From: CAIZGX01 sp044354975
Lineage (GTDB): Bacteria > Bacteroidota > Bacteroidia > Flavobacteriales_D > Sanyastnellaceae
Length of the DNA: 26,311 nucleotides
Direction: 5' to 3'
NCBI GenBank assembly: GCA_044354975.1
Contig: JBIKZA010000031.1
Coordinates: forward strand, 1 to 26,311
Under the pieces are notes generated by a model, which had not been told where the DNA came from, did not search any database, and saw only the letters and a program-made list of their open reading frames with translations. How positions within the stretch are numbered: the stretch's first letter is position 1; every line of letters begins with the position of its first letter. The translations under genes were made by a program, and so were the position numbers. This document shows, piece by piece, positions 1 to 7,339 of this stretch.

Positions 1-275
1 TTTATTCCTACTGCGTAATTGGAAATCCTTCGGATTTATTCCTACTGCGTAATTGGAAATCCTTCGGATTTATTCCTACTGCGTAATTGGAAATCCTTCG
101 GATTTATTCCTACTGCGTAATTGGAAATCCTTCGGATTTATTCCTACTGCGTAATTGGAAATCCTTCGGATTTATTCCTACTGCGTAATTGGAAATCCTT
201 CGGATTTATTCCTACTGCGTAATTGGAAATCCTTCGGATTTATTCCTACTGCGTAATTGGAAAATCGGAGATTTT
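1..275. repeat. 34-bp tandem repeat array of triloop hairpins
   Basis: Seven identical head-to-tail copies of a 34-bp unit start at 1, 35, 69, 103, 137, 171 and 205; an eighth from 239 diverges after 259. There are no unique spacers. Each unit holds two small dyads: TAC-TGC-GTA, flanked by TTCC and GGAA, and AAATCC-TTC-GGATTT (6-bp stem, 3-nt loop). In copy eight the second dyad becomes AAAATC-GGA-GATTTT (261-275), with new sequence but an intact stem. The unit is not a multiple of 3 and contains TAA, so it is not a coding repeat. The array starts at the window edge and probably continues leftwards. It resembles the AATTACG/GTAGGAATT intergenic repeats I recall from Bacteroidota genomes. Function unknown. 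Confidence 0.95.
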
Positions 276-392
276 ATTCCTATTGTATAATTGGAACTGC
301 GTTGTTATTCTTGATTTAGAATTACGCAGTAGGAATTACGGAGTAGGAATTATGAAATAGGAATTATGAAATAGGAATTACGAAGTAGTAAT
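276..392. repeat. Inverted, degenerate 14-bp repeat array
   Basis: A diverged unit with TAT-TGT-ATA (281-289) is followed by five units of 14-bp period whose cores are at 323-331, 337-345, 351-359, 365-373 and 379-387. They lie in the opposite orientation to the array on the left: on the minus strand they read CC-TAC-TGC-GTA-ATT, the same core as the left units. The five cores on the plus strand are TAC-GCA-GTA, TAC-GGA-GTA, TAT-GAA-ATA, TAT-GAA-ATA and TAC-GAA-GTA. The outer stem bases change together (C/G to T/A). The whole block 1-392 is therefore a large inverted arrangement centred near 300-315. It contains no gene. Confidence 0.9.
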
Positions 393-411
393 AAAAAATC
401 TACGATTTTTT
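393..411 (-). terminator. A/T-rich hairpin at the end of the cytochrome gene
   Basis: AAAAAATC (393-400), loop TAC (401-403) and GATTTTTT (404-411) form a perfect 8-bp stem. On the minus strand the stop codon TAG of the cytochrome gene lies at the loop, and the 3' arm is a T-run followed by more A/T. This could be a weak intrinsic terminator, or simply the last member of the triloop hairpin family to its left. The stem has only one G-C pair, so termination is uncertain. Confidence 0.4.
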
Positions 412-738
412 CAAAGGTCCCATCGTAATCACATAACGAAGAATCGCCTGCTCTTCTTTCTTATCAAGACCAGCCGCTTTGTCTTTGTTCGCCATTTCAA
501 CCATCTCCGGAACATGGTGCTTCCAACCGCGAACGCCTTCAGATGCTGGATCTTTTAACGCATGACAACTTTGGCAATGCTCCGTGTACAACACTTGTCC
601 AGTTTGCAATTCAGCAAGTGTAACACCAGAGAATTCTGTTTTTGCTAAAGTTACATCGGCTTCAGTAATTGCTACTTGCTTTGAAGCGGCGCATCCAACA
701 GCTAGTGCTGCAATTGAAAGAAAGATCCATTTTTTCAT
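400..738 (-). CDS. Lipoprotein c-type cytochrome (monoheme)
   Basis: 112 aa. The N-terminus MKKWIFLSIAALAVGC is a lipoprotein signal peptide with the lipobox cysteine at residue 16, so the mature protein is probably membrane-anchored and faces the periplasm. A single haem-binding CxxCH motif (CQSCH, 55-59) shows covalent haem c; a Met around 79-82 or M106 (VITMGP) is the likely distal ligand. The size fits a one-domain class I cytochrome c that shuttles electrons between respiratory complexes. The partner is not visible: no oxidase or reductase gene is nearby. The ATG at 736-738 is the only start that keeps the signal peptide. The gene is divergent from the omega-amidase gene across 43 bp that must hold both promoters. 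The 3' end runs into the hairpin repeat array. Confidence 0.88.
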   Translation of the reverse strand: MKKWIFLSIAALAVGCAASKQVAITEADVTLAKTEFSGVTLAELQTGQVLYTEHCQSCHALKDPASEGVRGWKHHVPEMVEMANKDKAAGLDKKEEQAILRYVITMGPLKKS

Positions 739-781
739 GAAGCCAAGATACTTGATTTATTATTATTTCACATAACTTCGA

Positions 782-1549
782 ATGCAAATGAAACTAAAGT
801 CACTTTTACTGGAAACGTCCCTGCATTGGGAAAAGCAAGAAGAGAACCGCGCGCACTTCAAGGCACTCCTTCAAGAACAGCAACCCAATCAATGGGATCT
901 CATTGTTCTTCCGGAAATGTTTTCTACGGGTTTTACCATGAACACAGAAATGTCTGAAGAGCTTGTGAACAGCGAGTTTCCGAGTGTTGCATTGATTAAG
1001 GAAGAAGCTGCGAGATTGAACGCCGCTATCGTTGGAAGTCTTTCTGTACGCGAGGAAGGGAAGGCCTACAACCGTTTATTTTTTGTTCGTCCAAGCGGAG
1101 AAGTTTCCACGTACAACAAACGTCATTTGTTCTCTTTTGCTGGTGAACACAAACACTACGAAGCAGGCGGGGAGCAGTGCCTGGTGGAATGGCGCGGATG
1201 GAATATTCTGCTGAACATCTGTTACGACTTGCGCTTTCCCGTTTGGACACGAAATGAAGTAATCAACGGAATTCCGAAATTCGATCTAATGATATATGTC
1301 GCGAATTGGCCGAGCGTTCGCGCCGAAGTTTGGAAGACATTATTGAAAGCGCGCGCCATAGAAAACGTGGCTTACGTTATTGGCGTGAATCGTATTGGGG
1401 AAGATGGGAACGGACACGCCTACAGTGGAGATTCTGCCGTGGTGAATTTTCGCGGAGAGTATACCACAGAATTATCCTTGGAAGATTTGAATGCGTTTCG
1501 CGAAAAGTTCTCGGCACTGAACGATGCCGATTCGTTTCAACTCAAATAG
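782..1549 (+). CDS. yafV: Omega-amidase, nitrilase superfamily (YafV-like)
   Basis: 255 aa, the usual length for YafV. The carbon-nitrogen hydrolase triad is complete: E45 in LPEMFSTGF, K113 in YNKRHLFSFAGEH and C147 in NICYDLRFPVW. The family hydrolyses the omega-amide of alpha-ketoglutaramate and alpha-ketosuccinamate, removing by-products of glutamine/asparagine transamination. There is no signal peptide, so the protein is cytosolic. A second ATG six bases downstream (788) is an equally possible start and would drop two residues (MQ). The 3' end overlaps the convergent barrel gene by 8 bp (1542-1549). Assignment to the YafV branch rests on the ICYDLRFPVW and KRHLFSFAGEHKHY blocks; the exact substrate is inferred. 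Confidence 0.88.
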   Translation: MQMKLKSLLLETSLHWEKQEENRAHFKALLQEQQPNQWDLIVLPEMFSTGFTMNTEMSEELVNSEFPSVALIKEEAARLNAAIVGSLSVREEGKAYNRLFFVRPSGEVSTYNKRHLFSFAGEHKHYEAGGEQCLVEWRGWNILLNICYDLRFPVWTRNEVINGIPKFDLMIYVANWPSVRAEVWKTLLKARAIENVAYVIGVNRIGEDGNGHAYSGDSAVVNFRGEYTTELSLEDLNAFREKFSALNDADSFQLK

Positions 1550-2405
1550 AAAAACAGAAGGTGAGTAATTTGTTCCACCCTTTGAATTCATTCAAATTTA
1601 AAATCATCTTGTCTTTGGAGAACGCTAGCGAAAGCTCTGCGTTTTTGTGTGTTCCTAAAGGAAGGAAGAAGCCAGTGCTGAAATAGTATCCGTATCCAAT
1701 TCCTGTGCGAGGCTGATAATTAATGATTTGAGCGGGATTTGCTGCTCCAATAATTAAGTCATAGTTTCTGTCTGCCACATGCGCAATGTTGTTCACGACT
1801 TTCGTTCCCAACATGCTTCCTCCAAACTGCATGAAGTACAATCCGTTTCCACTTAGTGCCCATCCGGTGCGATAGCCCAACGCCAAATTCAAGCGCTGCT
1901 CGTTTCCTTCAATATTAAAAATACGAATGTCATTCTGGTCGTTTTGCTGGGCAGCTGTTCCAATGAATTGCATGGTGAATCTGTCATACGCCTTCACCTT
2001 ACAAACGTTCATGTCGAAAATAAGAGAAGACTTGTTGTTGAAGTCAAATGCCGTTTGAAAGCCAATGTTGAATCCTCCGCTGTAGCGCATGGCTGTTGGA
2101 TACGCATCACTAGGGAATTGATATGAAGTGGATCCGAAATAGTTATTTATAAATGCCGCGTCTTGAATGAATATCTGAGGGTCTAACCTGTCTGCAATGC
2201 TATACATGCGCACCCCGTTCGGATCAATGTTGTTGTTGTATACTCCGCTGCCGTTGTAATAGTTCGCGGAAGCCTTCGATGGGAAGTACATGCCCATATT
2301 CAGTCCGAAGCGAAATCCTTTCCGCTCGTCGCGATCTTGAGCCATGCATTGGGTAAACACTACTGTGAAGTAGCAAAGAGATATGAACAAGAAACTTTTT
2401 TTCAT
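1542..2405 (-). CDS. Outer-membrane beta-barrel protein of unknown function
   Basis: 287 aa. A Sec signal peptide (MKKSFLFISLCYFTVVFTQCMA) probably ends before Q23. The mature chain has no recognised enzyme motif. It consists of alternating aromatic/hydrophobic stretches with repeated glycines (FRFGLNMGMYF, SGGFNIGFQTAFDF, RTGIGYGYYFSTGFFLPLG) and ends in an alternating segment with C-terminal FCFSI, as expected of a Bacteroidota outer-membrane barrel. No homologue of known function was recognised. It is divergent from the exonuclease gene (55 bp) and convergent with the omega-amidase gene, overlapping it by 8 bp, so it is probably transcribed alone. Confidence 0.75.
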   Translation of the reverse strand: MKKSFLFISLCYFTVVFTQCMAQDRDERKGFRFGLNMGMYFPSKASANYYNGSGVYNNNIDPNGVRMYSIADRLDPQIFIQDAAFINNYFGSTSYQFPSDAYPTAMRYSGGFNIGFQTAFDFNNKSSLIFDMNVCKVKAYDRFTMQFIGTAAQQNDQNDIRIFNIEGNEQRLNLALGYRTGWALSGNGLYFMQFGGSMLGTKVVNNIAHVADRNYDLIIGAANPAQIINYQPRTGIGYGYYFSTGFFLPLGTHKNAELSLAFSKDKMILNLNEFKGWNKLLTFCFSI

Positions 2406-2424
2406 AACAATGAGTGATTGTCTT

Positions 2425-2432
2425 CAAAAATA
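2425..2432 (-). promoter_or_regulatory. Candidate -7 element (TATTTTTG) for the barrel gene
   Basis: The minus strand reads TATTTTTG, a full match to the Bacteroidota -7 consensus TAnnTTTG, ending 19 bp before the ATG at 2405. No TTG at the expected -33 position is evident, so support is partial. Next to it, CCGAAATTCGG (2435-2445) is an 11-bp palindrome in the divergent spacer and could be an operator for either gene. Confidence 0.4.
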
Positions 2433-2460
2433 AGCCGAAATTCGGGGCCACGGAGAAAAG

Positions 2461-3789
2461 ATGTTGTACGCAATAACAGATATTGAAACGACCGGCGGAA
2501 GGGCTGAGCAAGGTAGCATAACAGAAATTGCTATTCTACTTCACGATGGACAAAAGGTCGTTGATGCGTATCAAACCCTTATCAATCCTGAAAAAAGACT
2601 TCCTCCTTTTGTAGTACAACTCACGGGTATTACAGATGCGATGCTTCAGAGGGCTCCGGTTTTTGAAGATGTTGCCGATGAAATCTACGACCTGCTGAAA
2701 GACGCGGTATTCGTGGCGCACAACGTAAACTTCGATTTTAATTTCATTAAGCAAGAGTTCAACGCCATTGGCTATGCTTGGACTCCCCAGCGTTTATGCA
2801 CGATTCGTTTGGCGCGTAAAGCGTTTCCAGACATGACCCGTTACGGCCTCGATAATTTGTGTCGCGAACTGAACATTACCAACACCAGCGCACACCGCGC
2901 CATGGGCGACACGAAGGCCACGGCGGAGTTGTTCGATAAGGTTATTGAAGAAATTGGTTTAGATGGTGTGCATTCCATGTTGGGAAGAGGCCACGCAGAA
3001 GCATATCTGCCGCATCACCTTCCAGAAGACACAATAGACAAGCTTCCCAAAGCAACGGGCGTGTATTACATGCGCGACAACAAGGGCAAGCCCATTTATA
3101 TTGGCAAAGCGAAGAACATTCGCAAACGTATTAAAGAGCACTTTCAAAACGGAGAACCTGAAAAGAAGATTTCATTTTCAAATGAAGTGCATCACATCGA
3201 TTACGTAGAAACCGCTTCAGAGTTGGTGGCGTTTCTGTTGGAAGACCAAGAGATCCGCGCACACGCTCCGAAATACAACGCGGCGCAAAAGAAGAAACGT
3301 CCGAAAGTTGGACTGTTTCAATTTGAAGATCAACAAGGTTATTTGCGGTTGATGGCTGCGCAGCTTACAGGACAAAAAACGCCGTTGCGTATTTTTCCAA
3401 CCTTACCACAAGCCAACAAATGGTTGGTGAAATTTTGCAGCTATCACGGATTCTCATTGAAGGCCATTGGCATGTTCAGCGAGGAAGAATTGACGAGTCT
3501 TGAAGAACACAACGAACGCATGCAAACGGCTATGAAAATGGCCTTCAACCCACAACATGCTATTCTTACGCACCGCGGAAGAGACGGCAGCGAATTTGTT
3601 TTTGTTTTGGTTGAAGACGGACTTCCGAAAGGATACGGATTTATAAATGAGCACATAGATACCATATCTTCTGTCGACGATTTGAAAGATCGATTAATTT
3701 CGTTGAACACATCTGAATTGAGCGCAGGATTCATTCAACACTTCATGGATGCGCCACAAGGTCACCGTGTGAAGTCGCTTACTTCGTAA
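2461..3789 (+). CDS. DEDDh 3'-5' exonuclease fused to a GIY-YIG nuclease domain (DnaQ/UvrC-N type)
   Basis: 442 aa. Residues 1-165 are a DnaQ-family exonuclease with all five acidic/His ligands: D7 and E9 (DIETTG), D92 (HNVNFDF), H145 and D150 (HRAMGD). Residues 195-275 are a UvrC N-terminal/Cho-like GIY-YIG domain: GVY 200-202, YIG 213-215, R221, catalytic E261 (AFLLEDQEI) and KYN 271-273. The rest (280-442) shows no recognised motif. The full UvrC is absent (no HhH or UvrB-binding region seen). The fusion is widespread in Bacteroidota and Actinobacteria, is often named PolC/epsilon-like, and is expected to act in DNA repair or processing rather than replication. GGAGAAAAG directly precedes the ATG and supports the start. 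The 3' end overlaps the convergent glycosyltransferase gene by 11 bp. Confidence 0.9.
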   Translation: MLYAITDIETTGGRAEQGSITEIAILLHDGQKVVDAYQTLINPEKRLPPFVVQLTGITDAMLQRAPVFEDVADEIYDLLKDAVFVAHNVNFDFNFIKQEFNAIGYAWTPQRLCTIRLARKAFPDMTRYGLDNLCRELNITNTSAHRAMGDTKATAELFDKVIEEIGLDGVHSMLGRGHAEAYLPHHLPEDTIDKLPKATGVYYMRDNKGKPIYIGKAKNIRKRIKEHFQNGEPEKKISFSNEVHHIDYVETASELVAFLLEDQEIRAHAPKYNAAQKKKRPKVGLFQFEDQQGYLRLMAAQLTGQKTPLRIFPTLPQANKWLVKFCSYHGFSLKAIGMFSEEELTSLEEHNERMQTAMKMAFNPQHAILTHRGRDGSEFVFVLVEDGLPKGYGFINEHIDTISSVDDLKDRLISLNTSELSAGFIQHFMDAPQGHRVKSLTS

Positions 3790-4495
3790 GATTTTTAAAG
3801 ACGTATTTCGAAATCACGAAAGGCACAACCAACAACCATTCCAGCACATTCAAATGTTCTTTCTTCAAACGAATTTCTTCCGCATACAATTTCCAAACGT
3901 ACCGTTTTGAAAGTCCATTCGCATCGCATTGCGCCACGGTTTCATTCACGTATTCAACCTTTAAATTTTTATTTTTTAGGTGGAAGTGAAACTCGTAATC
4001 ACCTAGAATTTTGTAATCTGTGTTGAAGGTGCGTTCTTGAAAAAGTGAGCGTTTATAGATGACACCTTGTTGGTGAAGGGTGTGTTTCCAGATCATTCCA
4101 TTCGGAAAAGAAGGGATGTGAATTTTTGTAGTAGCGCTATGTGAAAGCCCGGTGTTTTCAACATTTCCAAAGATGATGTCTGCTTGGGAACCGCGAGAAA
4201 TTAAATTCGAAAGCGTGTTATCATTCGCCAAAATATCGTCGCTTCCTAAGATGTAAATCCAAGTTCCTTGCGCCTTTGAAATTCCTTTGTTCATGGCGTC
4301 GTAAACCCCGTTGTCTTTTTCGTGAATGAAGGTAATTGGAAAGGAATAAGTCGGAAGCGATTGAAACGCCTCGGGTTCATTGGCGCCGTCGACAACAATG
4401 ACTTCGAGTTGAATATTTTTTTGAATGGAAAGGCTGGCTAATGCTGCTGCAATTCGGTTATCGCGAAAGGTGGGTATAACAACAGAGCATTGCAT
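3779..4495 (-). CDS. Family 2 glycosyltransferase
   Basis: 238 aa. GT-A fold of family GT2: N-terminal SVVIPTF (4-10), VIVVDGA (32-38), the DNGVYDAMNKGI block (61-72) and the metal-binding GSDD motif (84-87). This pattern is typical of WcaA/WcaE-like enzymes that add sugars to lipid-linked surface glycans. There is no signal peptide. The C-terminal stretch (EWLLVVPFVISKYVF) is hydrophobic and could peripherally bind the inner membrane. Donor and acceptor cannot be told. It is the last gene of the M16-M16-FtsE run (9 bp after ftsE) and overlaps the convergent nuclease gene by 11 bp. Its link to its operon partners is unclear; it may just share their promoter. Confidence 0.85.
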   Translation of the reverse strand: MQCSVVIPTFRDNRIAAALASLSIQKNIQLEVIVVDGANEPEAFQSLPTYSFPITFIHEKDNGVYDAMNKGISKAQGTWIYILGSDDILANDNTLSNLISRGSQADIIFGNVENTGLSHSATTKIHIPSFPNGMIWKHTLHQQGVIYKRSLFQERTFNTDYKILGDYEFHFHLKNKNLKVEYVNETVAQCDANGLSKRYVWKLYAEEIRLKKEHLNVLEWLLVVPFVISKYVFKNLTK

Positions 4496-4504
4496 ACGGA
4501 AGTG

Positions 4505-5215
4505 TTAGGCGATGGCCTCTTCAATTTCTTCTGGACGCGGAGCCTCAACGAGTTTCTTTCCTTTACAAAGAACAATGCGCGAACTGTACTTGCGCATGGC
4601 ATCGTAATCGTGCGAAGCCATAACCACAGCGGTTCCGCCTTCGCTAATCATTTTCAATAAATCTAAAATGCCTTTTGCGGTGGAGGGGTCTAGGTTTCCA
4701 GTAGGCTCGTCGGCAATAATCAAATGCGGAGAGTTCAACAACGCTCGGGCAATTGCCAAGCGTTGTTGTTCTCCACCACTTAATTCAAATGGCATTTTTT
4801 GCTTCTTTTCTGAAAGTCCAACGAGTTCCAACACGTCGTCTATGCGACTGTGAATGGCGGAACTTTTGTTCCATCCTGTTGCACGCAAAACAAATTCTAA
4901 ATTGTCTGAAACCGAACGGTCGGTGAGCAATTCAAAATTCTGAAAGACGATTCCCAATTTTCTTCGAAGCTCTGAAATACGCTTCAGCGTTAGCTTACGT
5001 AGATCGGCGTTGCACACTTCTCCCTTTCCATTTTTCAACGGAATGTCGGCGTAAAGCGTTTTCAACAAACTCGATTTTCCACTTCCTGTTTTACCAATAA
5101 GGAAAACGAATTCACCGTCGAATACTTCGAAGTCTATATCTTCCAACACACATATTTTCCCTTGAAAAATAGAAGCGCGTTCGAGCGATACAATGCAATT
5201 GGTGCTGTCTTTCAT
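4505..5215 (-). CDS. ftsE: FtsE-type cell-division ABC transporter ATPase
   Basis: 236 aa. A complete ABC nucleotide-binding domain: Walker A GKTGSGKS (41-48), Q-loop Q92 (IVFQNFELL), signature LSGGEQQR (145-152), Walker B LIIADE (165-170) and H-loop H202. The order and wording (FQNFELLTDRSVSDNLEFVLRATG, EPTGNLDPSTAKGILDLL) are those of FtsE rather than of the LolD/MacB exporters. With the membrane protein FtsX, FtsE activates cell-wall hydrolases at the division site. No ftsX is in the window; in Bacteroidota it often lies elsewhere. The gene follows the M16 partner by 8 bp and precedes the glycosyltransferase by 9 bp, so it should be translated from the same mRNA. Confidence 0.87.
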   Translation of the reverse strand: MKDSTNCIVSLERASIFQGKICVLEDIDFEVFDGEFVFLIGKTGSGKSSLLKTLYADIPLKNGKGEVCNADLRKLTLKRISELRRKLGIVFQNFELLTDRSVSDNLEFVLRATGWNKSSAIHSRIDDVLELVGLSEKKQKMPFELSGGEQQRLAIARALLNSPHLIIADEPTGNLDPSTAKGILDLLKMISEGGTAVVMASHDYDAMRKYSSRIVLCKGKKLVEAPRPEEIEEAIA

Positions 5216-5223
5216 TCTTCTGA

Positions 5224-7326
5224 TTAGTCTACCTTAAAGGCTTTCTTGCTCACTTTTCCGTTGATGGTAATTTTCTCCATGGTAATGTCAAGCACCTGTC
5301 CGCCAGCATTCAACTGAATGTTTTTCGGGAAAGTCATTCCATCTACCGTCATGAATTCTTTGATGTTTGTTTCAGAAGTCATCGGGCCTTGCTCGGTTTC
5401 CTTTGATTCTAAAGTTGAAACCAATTGTCCAGACGCTTTGTCGAAATACTCCGTCTTCACCACTTTCTTTTTCTCGTCTAAGGTCTCAAGTATATACACT
5501 TCTTTCTCGCTGCGCATAATGCTTCCTGCAAGGTTTAACGAATATCCGAAATCGGCCATGTGATCACGAACGAAGAAGTCCGCTTCCATTTTCGCTTTCA
5601 AAACATCTGATGCTTCAACCGGCGCTTCTTTGCCCATAGACTTCACTACTAAATTCGTTCCGTCGAAAATCTGTGTGGAAACTTTAATTGGCCCCATGCT
5701 CATTTCCACACGAAGCATTTTGTTGTCGAGGGTTAAGGTTTCCATGTTAATGGAAGTTCCCATAACACTCATCTTTCCTTCTTGCTTTATTGATTTCACT
5801 TTCTTGAATTTGTCTTTTCCACCGTTTGCAGCGTAGTAGGCTTCAACAACAGTAGCAGCGGTAACTCCAGCGGCTGGAGGGATAATTCCTTTCGAAACAC
5901 TTCCGTCTGTGTTGAATTGCATCACCTCTCTTTTGCTGAACTGTTTTAATTTTTCAAGAATGTCTTTATTTCCAACTACAGAAATGTAACAGTTGTTTGC
6001 TTTCAAGTATTTCTTAGCAGCAGCCTGTACGTCTTCCGCAGTGATGGCGTTCAAACGTTCGAGGTAGGTTTCGTAGTAGTCAGCAGGCAAGTTGTATTTT
6101 GAAATGTTGGAAGCGAACTGCGCAACAGTTCCGGCATTTTCAAGTCGGCGAGCGAATGCTCCAGACATGATGCTCTTCGCCGATTTCAATGTTTCAGCAG
6201 AAACAGCTTCGTTACACAAGCGATCCATTTCCAACAACAATTGTACAATTGCGCTATCGGTAACTTCGTTACGCACGCTAGCTCCTGCGCTGAAATTTCC
6301 AATTACATCATCTGGACTCATAGAAGAATAAGCACCATAAGTGTATGCTTTGTCTTCACGAAGATTTTGCATCAATCGTGTTTGGAATCCGCTTCCACCT
6401 AAAATATTATTTAAAACTGTTGCCGCTAAATAATCTGAAGAAGTAATGTTGAAAGGGACCGCGTAGGTAATATCAATAACGCTTTGCACCGCACCTGGCA
6501 TTGCAACGAACGCCACTTGATTGGCTTTCAATTCAGCAGGAGCAGGGTAGGTTCTAACTGGAACCGCGTTACCTGTCCATTTACCGAAGTACTTGTTTGC
6601 ATGCTCAAAGGCTTGCTCTGGCGTAACATCACCAACGATTACCAATGTTGCAACAGAAGGCGAGAAGTACGTTTGGTAGTATCCCAATAAGTCTTCACGC
6701 GTAATGTTGTTCAATGTAGTTTCTGTAGCGAACTCTCCGTAAGGGTGACGGACACCGTAACGAATTACGTTTCCAATTTTATCTGAAACAGCGTTTGGAT
6801 CGGTCTTCTCGCTGGTTAAACCAGAGATCATTTGCTTTCTTGTTTTCTCTAACTCATCTGTTGGAAAGCTTGGGTGAAGAAGAACGTCTTGCATTAATCC
6901 TAGAAGGGTTTCGCTGTGCTTACTTAGGCAAAAACCTGAAATGTAAGTAGCAGAAGTAGAAAGTTGTCCCCCAATGAAATCAATGGCTTCGTCTATTTGT
7001 CCTTTTGACATTGTTGTTGTTCCGGCAGAAAGTAAATCGCCTGCAATTGAAATATATCCGGCTTTGTTTCCTTCAGCTATTGGCGTTAGGTTCAACGAAA
7101 GTGAATAGGTCACGTTTGGAAGTTTGTGGTTTTCCACCACAATAACTTTCATTCCGTTTTCTAGTTTTAAGGTCGAGGCTTTTCCAATTTGAATTTTCGG
7201 AGCAGGACCGGGCTGAGGAACAATGCTTCTGTCGAGCGGAGTTGCTTTCGGGGTTGTTTTCTTTGAGGGTTGGGCAATGGCTGTAGAAACAAGCAATGCC
7301 GCAAGAAGGGTGTATATGAATTTCAT
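5224..7326 (-). CDS. Inactive M16 peptidase partner with LolA-like C-terminal domain
   Basis: 700 aa, exported (signal peptide MKFIYTLLAALLVSTAIAQ). Residues ~50-480 have the two-lobed M16 (insulinase/pitrilysin) fold, but the zinc motif HxxEH is gone: at the matching place (93-97) the sequence is SIAGD, with no zinc ligand left. The second-lobe signature region (GGSGFQTRLMQNLREDKAYTYGAYSS) is kept, as in the noncatalytic subunits of M16 heterodimers. Residues ~493-700 form an extra beta-rich domain resembling LolA-like/outer-membrane lipoprotein-sorting folds (VEAYYAANGGKDKFKKVKSI, YFDKASGQLVSTLES, GMTFPKNIQL). It lies 13 bp after the active M16 gene and most likely forms a periplasmic heterodimer with it. 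The LolA-like call is by pattern only. Confidence 0.87.
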   Translation of the reverse strand: MKFIYTLLAALLVSTAIAQPSKKTTPKATPLDRSIVPQPGPAPKIQIGKASTLKLENGMKVIVVENHKLPNVTYSLSLNLTPIAEGNKAGYISIAGDLLSAGTTTMSKGQIDEAIDFIGGQLSTSATYISGFCLSKHSETLLGLMQDVLLHPSFPTDELEKTRKQMISGLTSEKTDPNAVSDKIGNVIRYGVRHPYGEFATETTLNNITREDLLGYYQTYFSPSVATLVIVGDVTPEQAFEHANKYFGKWTGNAVPVRTYPAPAELKANQVAFVAMPGAVQSVIDITYAVPFNITSSDYLAATVLNNILGGSGFQTRLMQNLREDKAYTYGAYSSMSPDDVIGNFSAGASVRNEVTDSAIVQLLLEMDRLCNEAVSAETLKSAKSIMSGAFARRLENAGTVAQFASNISKYNLPADYYETYLERLNAITAEDVQAAAKKYLKANNCYISVVGNKDILEKLKQFSKREVMQFNTDGSVSKGIIPPAAGVTAATVVEAYYAANGGKDKFKKVKSIKQEGKMSVMGTSINMETLTLDNKMLRVEMSMGPIKVSTQIFDGTNLVVKSMGKEAPVEASDVLKAKMEADFFVRDHMADFGYSLNLAGSIMRSEKEVYILETLDEKKKVVKTEYFDKASGQLVSTLESKETEQGPMTSETNIKEFMTVDGMTFPKNIQLNAGGQVLDITMEKITINGKVSKKAFKVD

Positions 7327-7339
7327 TTTCGTTCGATTC

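Noticed and set aside
1..275. CRISPR array
   Set aside because: Repeats are directly adjacent with no unique spacers, and no cas gene is in the window; it is a simple tandem repeat.
5224..7326. Catalytically active M16 peptidase
   Set aside because: All three zinc-motif residues are missing at the aligned position (SIAGD instead of HxxEH).
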